Shown here piece after piece: positions 12,647 through 20,325 of a DNA stretch of 24,915 bases. Numbering within the stretch: the first letter of the stretch is position 1; every line of letters begins with the position of its first letter. The notes beneath the pieces were generated by a model, which did not search any database, was not told the DNA's origin, and saw only the letters and a program-made list of their open reading frames with translations. The position numbers and the translations under genes are program-made. The stretch lies in contig DAIOFH010000054.1 of assembly GCA_036745875.1 (NCBI GenBank), positions 1 to 24,915 on the forward strand, written 5' to 3'. The DNA comes from DAIOFH01 sp036745875 (lineage in GTDB: Bacteria; Planctomycetota; SZUA-567).

Positions 12647-14146
12647 ATGCAAAACCAGGATTTCCTGTTAGAAATGGAGGGAATCAGCAAGTCTTTTTCA
12701 GGCGTTCACGCCTTGCGTGGTGTACAGCTCAAAGTAAAGAAAGGCAGTGTGCACAGCTTGATGGGGGAAAATGGATCCGGCAAATCGACGCTTATGAAGA
12801 TTTTGCTCGGCCTCTATTCCGCCGACAATGGATCTATTCGTTACAAAGGCGAATTGATGCGGCATTTTTCGGTTGGCGACGCTCTGCACAAAGGCATTAC
12901 CATGATCCACCAGGAATTGATGTCGGTGCCGGAAATGACGGTGGCTGACAACATTTTCCTTGGCAAAGAGCTTTCGTCCGGCGGAGTTCTGCAGGAACAA
13001 AAACAGTATGAGGCGTTGGAGACGCTGTTCGCGGATTTGGGCGTACACATAAATCCAAAGGCCAAGATAAAAAGTCTCTCCACTGCCCAGGTGCAGCTTG
13101 TGGAGATGGCCAAGGCGCTTTCGTACAACGCCGATTTGATCATTATGGATGAACCCACCTCCGCTCTCTCGGAGACGGAAGCCGACAACTTGTTGTCCAT
13201 TGTAAAGCGCCTACGGGACCGCGGGGTCTCTGTTATCTATATTACCCATAAAATGGATGAGGTTTTTAAGATCGCGGACGAGATCACCGTGCTGCGTGAT
13301 GGAGAAAACATCATTACAAAGCCGGCCAATGAACTCAACAACGATTCCCTCATTAGCTATATGGTTGGCCGCGCGCTCAGTAAAATGTACCCCAAAAACC
13401 GCGCGGTGAAAGGTGCCGAGATGCTGCGGGTGGAAAGCGCAGCCCGCCGCGGAGAGTTTCGTGATATCAGCTTCTCGGTACAGGCAGGTGAAATATTGGG
13501 ATTTGCCGGGCTTATGGGGGCCGGGCGCTCCGAGCTGATCAACAGCCTATTTGGAATCACCAAGCTGGATCAGGGGTCAGTTTACATCAAGGGCAAAAAA
13601 GTAGATATAACATCTACCCACACGGCTATCGCACATGGAGTCGGTCTTGTTACGGAAGATAGAAAGCTCACCGGCATCTTTCCTCCGCTTTCGCTCGTCG
13701 ACAATATGGTTATGCCCAGCTTTTCAAGATATTCCATCGCCGGATTTTTTAACCGCGGCCGCATCTTTCACGACTGTTCGAAACTAAAAAGCAAAATGGC
13801 GATCAAGGCCTCGTCCCTGCAGCAGACGATCGGCAGCCTTAGCGGAGGAAATCAGCAGAAAGTGCTTTTGGCTCGGTGGATGATGCGGGACGACATAGAG
13901 ATTTTGATCATTGACGAACCTACCCGGGGAATCGATGTAAACGCAAAATATGAGATCCATCAGATGCTGTGCGATTTGGCCGGGCAAGGGAAAGCCATTA
14001 TTATGGTCTCTTCTGAGATGCCGGAGATCATTGGCATGAGCGACAGGGTCCTTGTCATGTGCGAGGGCAGGCTCAAGGCGGAATTACGACGCGACGAGGC
14101 GACGCAGGAAAATATCATGCGCCATGCGACGGCTTTCACGAACTAA
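12647..14146 (+). CDS. Sugar ABC transporter double ATPase 1 (RbsA-type)
   Basis: A 499-residue cytoplasmic ATPase with two fused nucleotide-binding domains, the usual architecture and length for ribose-type importers. Domain 1: Walker A GENGSGKS (40-47), signature-like LSTAQVQLVEMAKAL and Walker B LIIMDEPTSAL. Domain 2: degenerate Walker A GLMGAGRSEL, signature LSGGNQQKVLLARW and Walker B ILIIDEPTRGIDV. Only the first site keeps the catalytic Walker A lysine, as in RbsA. The ATG at 12647 has GGAGG five bases upstream. A TTG twelve bases earlier is part of the ribosome site. It sits between its binding protein and permease, and structured repeat copy B begins directly after its stop codon. 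Confidence 0.93.
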   Translation: MQNQDFLLEMEGISKSFSGVHALRGVQLKVKKGSVHSLMGENGSGKSTLMKILLGLYSADNGSIRYKGELMRHFSVGDALHKGITMIHQELMSVPEMTVADNIFLGKELSSGGVLQEQKQYEALETLFADLGVHINPKAKIKSLSTAQVQLVEMAKALSYNADLIIMDEPTSALSETEADNLLSIVKRLRDRGVSVIYITHKMDEVFKIADEITVLRDGENIITKPANELNNDSLISYMVGRALSKMYPKNRAVKGAEMLRVESAARRGEFRDISFSVQAGEILGFAGLMGAGRSELINSLFGITKLDQGSVYIKGKKVDITSTHTAIAHGVGLVTEDRKLTGIFPPLSLVDNMVMPSFSRYSIAGFFNRGRIFHDCSKLKSKMAIKASSLQQTIGSLSGGNQQKVLLARWMMRDDIEILIIDEPTRGIDVNAKYEIHQMLCDLAGQGKAIIMVSSEMPEIIGMSDRVLVMCEGRLKAELRRDEATQENIMRHATAFTN

Positions 14147-14292
14147 AGCATTTTAAAAAATTCTGTGATAATTGGAGTTAGGCGCTGGAAGGAGCGTTGT
14201 GACTTTTCGCCGGTAGTTTGGCGAAATGTCACGCAAGCGACTGGAGGCGACTAACTCCTTATTATCACGAAAATTTTTAAAATGCTCTAGCG
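14147..14292. repeat. Structured 146-bp interspersed repeat, copy B
   Basis: Starts at the base after the ATPase stop codon and aligns gaplessly with copy A (9150-9295). The outer stem is GTGATAAT-T-GGAGTTAG (14165-14181) with CTAACTCC-TT-ATTATCAC (14251-14268). The inner stem is GTGACTTTTCGCC (14199-14211) with GGCGAAATGTCAC (14220-14232). The arms have diverged from copy A while remaining complementary. It lies inside the importer operon between ATPase and permease genes, so it is transcribed and would form a strong hairpin in the mRNA, possibly lowering permease expression. Confidence 0.8.
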
Positions 14293-14415
14293 CTTTTTAA
14301 ACAAGGGTTGGTTCCTCGTTCCGGTTACGGCATATCCGGGATACATCAAAAAGCGCCAAGGAACGGTCGACTATTATTGAAACGCAATAGAGCGGTTTTG
14401 TGGAAGGATCACCTT

Positions 14416-15387
14416 ATGAAAGAACTGGCGGAAGACGGCGGAACAAGATCAAAAACCATTGGTTTGTTTTACAATTACAGCATCGTACTCATTCTCATCC
14501 TGATTTGCGCCGTCATGTCCCTGCTGACGAGCTCTTTCTACTCCCTCGGCAATCTAATGAATATTGTCCGTCAGGTCGCCGTGGTGGGATTGATCGCGTA
14601 TGGCATGACATTCGTCATCATCTCCGGCGGCATAGACCTATCCGCGGGAGCCGTTGTCGCCTTTGTCGGCGTAATTGTCGCCAGCATGTCAAAGGCGGGC
14701 CTGCCTCTTGTCGTAGTGATACCGGCGGGCATCGCTTTGGGCGCGATGTGCGGTCTTGTTTCCGGCGTGGCGATTTCCTGGTTGAGCATCCCGCCCTTTA
14801 TCGCCACCCTCGGGCTGCAACAGATTGCTCGGGCGCTGGCGCTTATTTACTCGAAGGGAAGGCCGATCTCCAACTTTACGGATTCCTTCCTGTTCATCGG
14901 GCGCGGGCGCATATGCATGATCCCCGTACCTATCATCATTTTCATTCTGGTGGGGATTATATGCTGGTTTTTTCTCAAAAAGAACAAATTCGGAAAACAT
15001 GTTTACGCTATCGGCGGAAATGAACTTGCCTCCGTGGTCTGTGGAATCAAGGTTCGACGCGTCAAGACCATAATATATGTCATCATGGGCGCGCTTACAG
15101 GGTTGGCGGCCATAGTTTTGACCTCTCGCGTCAGCACCGGGAATCCTTCGGTAGGTTCCGGATATGAGCTTGATGCGATCACCGGGGTCGTCATCGGCGG
15201 AGCCAGCCTCAGCGGCGGCAGTGGTTCCATATTTGGCACGGTAATCGGAGCGCTCATCATCGGCGTTCTCAGCAATGGCCTCAGTTTGTTGGGCGTATCG
15301 CCCTACTGGCAACAATTCATCAATGGATCGCTGATCATAAGCGCTGTTGCACTGGATATGTTTAAAAACAAATATGCAAACAGATAG
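14416..15387 (+). CDS. Sugar ABC transporter permease 1 (RbsC-type)
   Basis: A 323-residue inner-membrane permease of the ribose-type (BPD_transp_2) family that forms the channel of the first importer. It has about nine or ten hydrophobic segments. The conserved cytoplasmic coupling segment GKHVYAIGGNELASVVCGIKV is split here as GKHVYAIGGNE and ASVVCGIKV, and is followed by the glycine-rich VVIGGASLSGGSGSIFGTV. The ATG at 14416 has GAAGGAT seven bases upstream. A longer reading from 14308 would add 36 charged residues partly encoded near the repeat and is not family-like. The 269-base gap before it is mostly repeat copy B. The next gene begins six bases after its stop. Confidence 0.92.
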   Translation: MKELAEDGGTRSKTIGLFYNYSIVLILILICAVMSLLTSSFYSLGNLMNIVRQVAVVGLIAYGMTFVIISGGIDLSAGAVVAFVGVIVASMSKAGLPLVVVIPAGIALGAMCGLVSGVAISWLSIPPFIATLGLQQIARALALIYSKGRPISNFTDSFLFIGRGRICMIPVPIIIFILVGIICWFFLKKNKFGKHVYAIGGNELASVVCGIKVRRVKTIIYVIMGALTGLAAIVLTSRVSTGNPSVGSGYELDAITGVVIGGASLSGGSGSIFGTVIGALIIGVLSNGLSLLGVSPYWQQFINGSLIISAVALDMFKNKYANR

Positions 15388-15393
15388 GGATTT

Positions 15394-16428
15394 ATGATCT
15401 ACCCACGCTACCCCACTGGAAAAAAAGAGTTGCTGCGATGGCTGGGCGACCCGTCCCAGATAGCCGGCGTAAAACGCTATATTTGCACGGAAGGCGGCGC
15501 CCATGGCTTGGAGGCCATTGACGTCAACAGCGGTTCCGGACTTGTATTTACCGTCCTCCCGGGACGGGGCATGGATATTGCGCACGCTTCATATCGCGGC
15601 ATTCCCCTCAGTTATATCGCAAAACCGGGACTTACCAGCGCCAGCCTCTTTGAGTATGGGAATAGCGCCTGGTTGAGGTCTTTTGCCGGCGGCTTGATTT
15701 CCACCTGCGGGCTATCCAATGTCGGAAATCCCTGCGACGAGAACTTGGACGGACTTGGACCCCAGCACTATGCATTGCACGGGCGCATTGGCGCAATGCC
15801 GGCCGAGCAAGTCAGCGCCACGGCGGATTGGGATGAAAAAGGGTATGTGTTCCGTGTCTCGGGGTTGGTACGGGAAGCGCAGCTCCGGGGAGAATACTTC
15901 AGTATGCGGCGAACGATCACCTGCCGGTTAGGCGAAAGCCGTTTTACGCTTGAGGATTCGATCTGCAACGAGGATGGGCTCCCGCACCCTCTCATGATCA
16001 TGTATCACATCAATTTCGGCTATCCCCTGTTGTCCCCGTCGGCATCCCTCACGCTTCCGGAGAGCGAGTGCTTTTGCGACGATCCTGTCAGCGAGGCAAA
16101 CAAGCATACGGCTTGCAGTTTTACGGAACCGGAAGCGGGCGTGCCGGAACAGCTTTTTTTCCATAAGCTGACGGGGCGGGGCAAGAACGTCGCGACATTG
16201 TTCAACAATGACTTGCAGGTGGGTGTTTCCGTCGGATTTGATTCGAGCCGTCTGCCATTCCTCACCGAGTGGAAGATGATGGGGGAGCGTGATTATGTGG
16301 TGGGGATTGAGCCGGGCAATTGCCTGCCTCGCGGCAGGGTTTATCACAGAGAAAAGGGGTGGCTCGAGATGCTCGAGCCCGGTCAGGAGGTTCGGCAAAT
16401 GCTGGAAATCGGCGTAATTTCCGATTAG
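15394..16428 (+). CDS. DUF4432 family aldose-mutarotase-like protein
   Basis: A 344-residue cytosolic protein resembling the DUF4432 group, whose fold is that of galactose mutarotase/aldose 1-epimerase. The diagnostic stretch is VLPGRGMDIAHASYRGIPLSY (positions about 53-72), followed by conserved ALHGRIG and MYHINFGYPLL blocks and a C-terminal GIEPGNCLPRGR. Family function is poorly defined; sugar anomer or epimer interconversion is the reasonable inference. No signal peptide. The start ATG is six bases after the permease stop, with the ribosome site AGGGA overlapping that stop codon, so it is tightly coupled to the importer. It may prepare the imported sugar for the isomerase or kinase. Confidence 0.8.
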   Translation: MIYPRYPTGKKELLRWLGDPSQIAGVKRYICTEGGAHGLEAIDVNSGSGLVFTVLPGRGMDIAHASYRGIPLSYIAKPGLTSASLFEYGNSAWLRSFAGGLISTCGLSNVGNPCDENLDGLGPQHYALHGRIGAMPAEQVSATADWDEKGYVFRVSGLVREAQLRGEYFSMRRTITCRLGESRFTLEDSICNEDGLPHPLMIMYHINFGYPLLSPSASLTLPESECFCDDPVSEANKHTACSFTEPEAGVPEQLFFHKLTGRGKNVATLFNNDLQVGVSVGFDSSRLPFLTEWKMMGERDYVVGIEPGNCLPRGRVYHREKGWLEMLEPGQEVRQMLEIGVISD

Positions 16429-16461
16429 GACAACGTTGTTTTTAGAACGAAAGGCGTCTCA

Positions 16462-17661
16462 ATGAGTAACAATGCAAAAGTACGCGAGATATTCGACGGC
16501 AACGAGGGCATTCTGCGATTGCTCCCGAATCTTATCCCTCGCCCATGGGGACGGGCCGGTCGTCGCCTTCGCTTGCATCCCGACGATTATTATGCTTTCG
16601 GCACCAGGCGCGGAGAAATAAAGGAGCGCTGGTTCAGTTCAGTGACGGCTGCCATCAACGATGTGCAATCGCCACCCGACGAAGGAATGAGCTATGTTCA
16701 GACGGGGCCAGGGGCGCAAGATAAAATTCTATTCAAGGACTTTGTCGATACATTGGGTGCGGACTTGATCGGGCCGGAGCTTCAAGAGAAATACGGCACC
16801 TGGCCGATGTATTCGAAATTCTTCGACTTTGCATCGCCCTTGTTTCACCATATGCACCTGGACCAGGAAGCCGCTTCGCGTGTCGGCAGAAACGGCAAAC
16901 CGGAAGCATATTACTTTCCTTTCCAGCTCAATATGTACGAGGGACAATTCCCGCATACATATATAGGTTTCTCCCCGGAGGTCACAAAGGAAGAAGTGCT
17001 CGAGCGCATGAAGCATTATGAGGATTTCGACACCCGCCTGACGGAGCTGTCCCGCGCCTATCGTTTGCAGCTGGGAACGGGGTGGTATATTCCCGCGGGT
17101 GTGCTGCATGCGCCAGGATCGTATCTGACCTACGAACCGCAATGGAACAGCGACGTTAACGCGATCTTCGAAAATGTGACGGCGGGAGAGGTTAATTCCT
17201 ATGGTTCACTCGTGGCGCAGTGTCCCGAGGACAAAAAACGCGACTGGGATTATATCATGAGCCTCCTTGATTGGGAGAAAAACATAGATCCCAATTTCCG
17301 CGAGGAGTATTTCCGGCCGCCCATAGTCATTGAAGAAAATGAAGCATATACGGATAAGTGGATTACTTACGGCAATCCTTACTTTTCCGCAAAGGAATTG
17401 ACAGTAATGCCCGGGAATTCGGTCCGCATTGCAGACAAGGCGGCCTACGGCTGCATCATCGTGCAGGGTCACGGTGAATTCGGCAGTTACCATGACGCGG
17501 AGGCTGTGGGCATGATGCGCTTCGGGCAGGCAACCGCCGACGAGTATTTCGTAAGCGAAAAAGCAGCGAAATCGGGTGTCAAGATCGTTAACGCCAGCAA
17601 GGTTGAACCGCTTGTCATCCTTAAACATTTTGGACCAAACAACACTATGACTCGCCAGTAG
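16462..17661 (+). CDS. Phosphomannose-isomerase-like cupin, putative sugar isomerase
   Basis: A 399-residue protein with the metal-site layout of class I mannose-6-phosphate isomerases. Candidate ligands are His130 and His132 in LFHHMHLD, Glu148 in GKPEAYY, and His216 in IPAGVLHAPGS. These match the Q/H-x-H, GK-x-E and PAG-x-xH motifs of that family. A second cupin-like half (about 300-390) includes MPGNSVRIADKAAYGCIIVQGHGEFG. Aldose/ketose isomerisation of the imported sugar or its phosphate is the likely job, upstream of the FGGY kinase or aldolase. It differs from standard PMI in the region before the metal site and in lacking the usual catalytic-loop sequence, so substrate is open. AAAGG precedes the ATG, and it is 33 bases after the DUF4432 gene in the same operon. 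Confidence 0.72.
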   Translation: MSNNAKVREIFDGNEGILRLLPNLIPRPWGRAGRRLRLHPDDYYAFGTRRGEIKERWFSSVTAAINDVQSPPDEGMSYVQTGPGAQDKILFKDFVDTLGADLIGPELQEKYGTWPMYSKFFDFASPLFHHMHLDQEAASRVGRNGKPEAYYFPFQLNMYEGQFPHTYIGFSPEVTKEEVLERMKHYEDFDTRLTELSRAYRLQLGTGWYIPAGVLHAPGSYLTYEPQWNSDVNAIFENVTAGEVNSYGSLVAQCPEDKKRDWDYIMSLLDWEKNIDPNFREEYFRPPIVIEENEAYTDKWITYGNPYFSAKELTVMPGNSVRIADKAAYGCIIVQGHGEFGSYHDAEAVGMMRFGQATADEYFVSEKAAKSGVKIVNASKVEPLVILKHFGPNNTMTRQ

Positions 17662-17717
17662 CATTTACCGAAGTATAGCCAATACTGCGATTGCGGATTG
17701 ACGCTGCTCTTGTGGCG

Positions 17718-17735
17718 GCGCCCTCAAACGGGCGC
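17718..17735. other. Short GC-rich hairpin in the gap before the second importer
   Basis: GCGCCC-TCAAAC-GGGCGC is a perfect six-base stem. No T-run follows, so it is not a standard terminator. The 227-base gap (17662-17888) otherwise shows no gene and no convincing promoter, so the second importer may be read through from the first operon. Confidence 0.3.
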
Positions 17736-17888
17736 GCGCGTGGGTTGTTGTCAGCGATTTTGCTTCGCCCGCCTGCGCATTCACGCCCGGGATGGAGCGG
17801 CCGATAGGGTCGGTGCTCGTGCTCAAGCGTTACCATCGTATTCCAGTTACCGGGATCGATGAAAAAAATAGAAAGCTGGAGGGAATAA

Positions 17889-18866
17889 ATGAACGGCAAG
17901 CAGGCTAATTTCGGCGATGCGATAAAACATTTTTTTCTACAGAGTTGGTCCAGTGCGATCTTGGCAATTGTATTGCTAATTATCGCATTCTCCGCCGCTA
18001 CAAACTCATTTTTGTCTTCGTATAATCTGTTTAATCTTTCCAGAACCTCCACGCTCTATGCTTTCATAGCGGGGGCACAGCTTATGGTGGTGGTCATTGG
18101 AGGGATGAATCTCGCCGTTGGGGCGGTGGGAGCGCTTAGTTCCGTTGTTCTGGGCATTTTACTCCAGGATGTCGGCACGAGCATTCCTGTGGCCGTCGCC
18201 GCCACAATCGGCGTAGGCTTGTTTTGCGGCGTGATCAATGGAATTTTGGTAGTGAAGCTCAAGTTGTCCGGGTTCATCATTACGCTTGCAATGTCGTTTG
18301 TCTATGGCGGACTCGCGGTGGGCCTGTCACACGGTTACCCATACACCCTTCCGGCGAATTTTACAATACTTGGAAGAGCCAGGGTGGGGCCAACCTCCGC
18401 ACTGTTCATTATCATGATAATTTTCGTCGTGGTGCTTGAAATTTTCTATAGTCGAACCCGTTACGGGCGCAACATCCTCGCAACAGGCGGCAACGAATCG
18501 GCGGCCGCTCTTTCCGGCATCAAGGTTGATAAGGTTAAAATCGCGTGCAACGCGCTTTCGTGCGGCCTTGCCGCTTTGGCGGCTATCCTGTGGGCATCCA
18601 GAACGGGCACTGCGGTTTCGTCCACTGGTTCCGACTGGATGCTGTACTCGTTCGCCATATGCGCGATCGGCGGGATCAGCCTTAATGGCGGCAACTTCAC
18701 CGGTATCGGATTTTTCTGCGCAGCCTGGATTCTGACAATGATCAGGAACGGGCTTACGATGATGAAGGTCGACATCTATTACGAACGGGCCTTTCTCGGC
18801 GCGATAATTTTGATCGCGGTCTCTGTGGAAAGCATAAGACATAAGCTTGCCGAGAATATGAAATAG
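17889..18866 (+). CDS. Sugar ABC transporter permease 2 (RbsC-type)
   Basis: A 325-residue inner-membrane permease of the same family as the one at 14416 but clearly divergent from it. It opens the second importer. Hydrophobic segments begin at about residue 18 (SAILAIVLLIIAFSAATNSF) and continue throughout. The coupling segment reads YGRNILATGGNESAAALSGIKV and is followed by GGISLNGGNFTGIGFF. The ATG at 17889 has a strong GGAGGG five bases upstream. Here the permease precedes the binding protein, a gene order opposite to the first importer. It ends about 100 bases before the binding-protein gene, with a hairpin between. Confidence 0.9.
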   Translation: MNGKQANFGDAIKHFFLQSWSSAILAIVLLIIAFSAATNSFLSSYNLFNLSRTSTLYAFIAGAQLMVVVIGGMNLAVGAVGALSSVVLGILLQDVGTSIPVAVAATIGVGLFCGVINGILVVKLKLSGFIITLAMSFVYGGLAVGLSHGYPYTLPANFTILGRARVGPTSALFIIMIIFVVVLEIFYSRTRYGRNILATGGNESAAALSGIKVDKVKIACNALSCGLAALAAILWASRTGTAVSSTGSDWMLYSFAICAIGGISLNGGNFTGIGFFCAAWILTMIRNGLTMMKVDIYYERAFLGAIILIAVSVESIRHKLAENMK

Positions 18867-18916
18867 GATCCGGCGCTTGGTGAAAACGAATACGAACGCG
18901 TCACGAATTTGCATGG

Positions 18917-18939
18917 CATGCATAAACGTATTATGCATG
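18917..18939 (+). promoter_or_regulatory. Hairpin just upstream of the second binding-protein gene
   Basis: CATGCATAA (18917-18925) and TTATGCATG (18931-18939) form a perfect nine-base stem with a five-base loop, ending about 20 bases before the ribosome site of the binding-protein gene. It could protect the 5' end of a processed binding-protein mRNA, or be an operator. Confidence 0.45.
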
Positions 18940-18969
18940 AAATGACATTTACTATTTGAGGAGATGGAT

Positions 18970-20064
18970 ATGAGAAAAGTATTTTCGTTGTCTCTCGCAT
19001 TGATTCTGTTGTTTGGTTTCGCCGCAAGCATTTCCGCGGCGGGGGAACAAGAGGCCAATAAGCGCGCCGTGAACGTGGACACAACAGCCGCCGCGGCAAA
19101 CAACACATACCAAATGGCGAAGGATCCGTCCAAGTATAAGATTTTCTGTTATTGGCCGGCGCCGGACACATTCTTCGACAGCTATGTTCTTGAAGGCATC
19201 ACTGCATTTGAAAAGGATTACCGCGCGCATGTTGAATGGATGGTCGGCACGGAATGGACACAGGATATTGAAAATCAATCGGTGGAAGCCATGGCGGCGG
19301 ACGGCTACAATCTATTCATGATTTTGAGTGCGGATTCCTCCGGCGCAAATGCGCTTTACCAGGAGCTTAGAGAAAACAATTTCCACGTGATCAACTACTG
19401 CAATAAGGTTGACGAACCCGCCAAATGCGAAGCAGTGCTCTCTTCGGACAATTCCGTCAATGCGTATGCCTCCGCGAAGAAGCTTATCGAGTTGATGGGC
19501 GGAGAAGGCGAAATCATCCACGTTCTTGAAAACCTCAATGATGTAAACACCAGGATCAGGCAGAAAGCCGTGGAAAAAGCCATAGCCGAACACCCCGGCG
19601 TGAAGATTTGCCAGATAGTGGCTGATATTACCACCGTGGACGAAGGGTATGAGAAGGTTTTTGACGCTTTGACGTCGAATCCCGATGCGAAAGGCATCAT
19701 TTGTTGCGCCGGGACCGCTTCGAAGGGCGTTGCCAACGCTCTGGCCGATTATTACGGCACAAATCCCGATGCGAAACACATCTACTGCGGCACAATGGAT
19801 CAAGCCGGCGAAGTCCTGGCCGGCATCAGGAGCGGCCAGATAGATTATACGGTCGCCCAGAATGGCTGGGCAATGGGCTATGTATCCGCGCTTGCGCTTT
19901 GCATGCTTGAAGATGGTTGGAAGCCGAAAAACGATGGTCAGTTCATCGATACCGGGTATATTTTCATCGACAAAAGTAATATCGACAGATGGCAAAACGA
20001 TATTGAAACCGCCGCCGCCGACCTTATCGGTGCGCTTGAAACGGACTGGTTCGTAAAAGAGTGA
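18970..20064 (+). CDS. Sugar ABC transporter periplasmic binding protein 2
   Basis: A 364-residue binding protein of the Peripla_BP_4 type. The signal peptide MRKVFSLSLALILLFGFAAS ends at about ISA or ISAA, before AGEQEANKRA. There is no lipobox Cys. The AGEQEA-type mature start is common among spirochaete binding proteins. The two-lobed fold appears as FDSYVLEGITAFEKDY, then MILSADSSGANALYQELRE, and late GIICCAGTASKGVANALADYYG with QIDYTVAQNGWAMGY. Low resemblance to binding protein 1 suggests a different ligand. As with protein 1, two in-frame ATGs lie six bases apart and the Shine-Dalgarno GAGGAG touches the first, so 18970 is preferred over 18964. It is flanked by permease and ATPase genes of the same importer. 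Confidence 0.88.
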   Translation: MRKVFSLSLALILLFGFAASISAAGEQEANKRAVNVDTTAAAANNTYQMAKDPSKYKIFCYWPAPDTFFDSYVLEGITAFEKDYRAHVEWMVGTEWTQDIENQSVEAMAADGYNLFMILSADSSGANALYQELRENNFHVINYCNKVDEPAKCEAVLSSDNSVNAYASAKKLIELMGGEGEIIHVLENLNDVNTRIRQKAVEKAIAEHPGVKICQIVADITTVDEGYEKVFDALTSNPDAKGIICCAGTASKGVANALADYYGTNPDAKHIYCGTMDQAGEVLAGIRSGQIDYTVAQNGWAMGYVSALALCMLEDGWKPKNDGQFIDTGYIFIDKSNIDRWQNDIETAAADLIGALETDWFVKE

Positions 20065-20151
20065 CCCATATTTATTGTCACGATTTGCTCAGACTTTCCG
20101 ATGCATCGCCTTTGAAGTTACTTGGATTGTCAGATTGTTTTTAATTCTCGT

Positions 20152-20187
20152 GAATATTGGATTGAGCAGCGCTTCAATCCAATATTC
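20152..20187 (+). promoter_or_regulatory. Perfect 14-bp hairpin between binding protein 2 and ATPase 2
   Basis: GAATATTGGATTGA (20152-20165) and its exact complement TCAATCCAATATTC (20174-20187) enclose GCAGCGCT. No T-run follows. Position after the binding-protein gene matches the hairpin of the first importer. The sequence to the left, TTTTTAATTCTCGTGA, resembles the left end of the 146-bp repeats, so this may be a shortened, degenerate third copy. Confidence 0.6.
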
Positions 20188-20325
20188 AGGGGATTTCACA
20201 AACGTCGTGATCTAAAATCTTCTCGACTCTTTGTGTGGCGGATTTTGTTCGAAGTACGCGTTCCGGCGAGATATCAGCGTTGCCGGTGGTTTAGCCGCAT
20301 TGTCGCCAATGGATTAAGGAAAGAA

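Noticed and set aside
14174..14258. Integron attC-like GTTAGGC/CTAAC in repeat copy B
   Set aside because: Copy A lacks these core sequences at the aligned positions, and no integrase or gene-cassette structure is present.
14689..15585. Long minus-strand open frame opposite permease 1 and the DUF4432 gene
   Set aside because: It has no hydrophobic pattern or recognisable domain, and the plus strand encodes clear proteins with ribosome sites.
20122..20325. N-terminal extension of ATPase 2
   Set aside because: It runs through a perfect hairpin, has no ABC-protein character, and the ATG at 20326 has AAGGA at ideal spacing and starts like other RbsA proteins.
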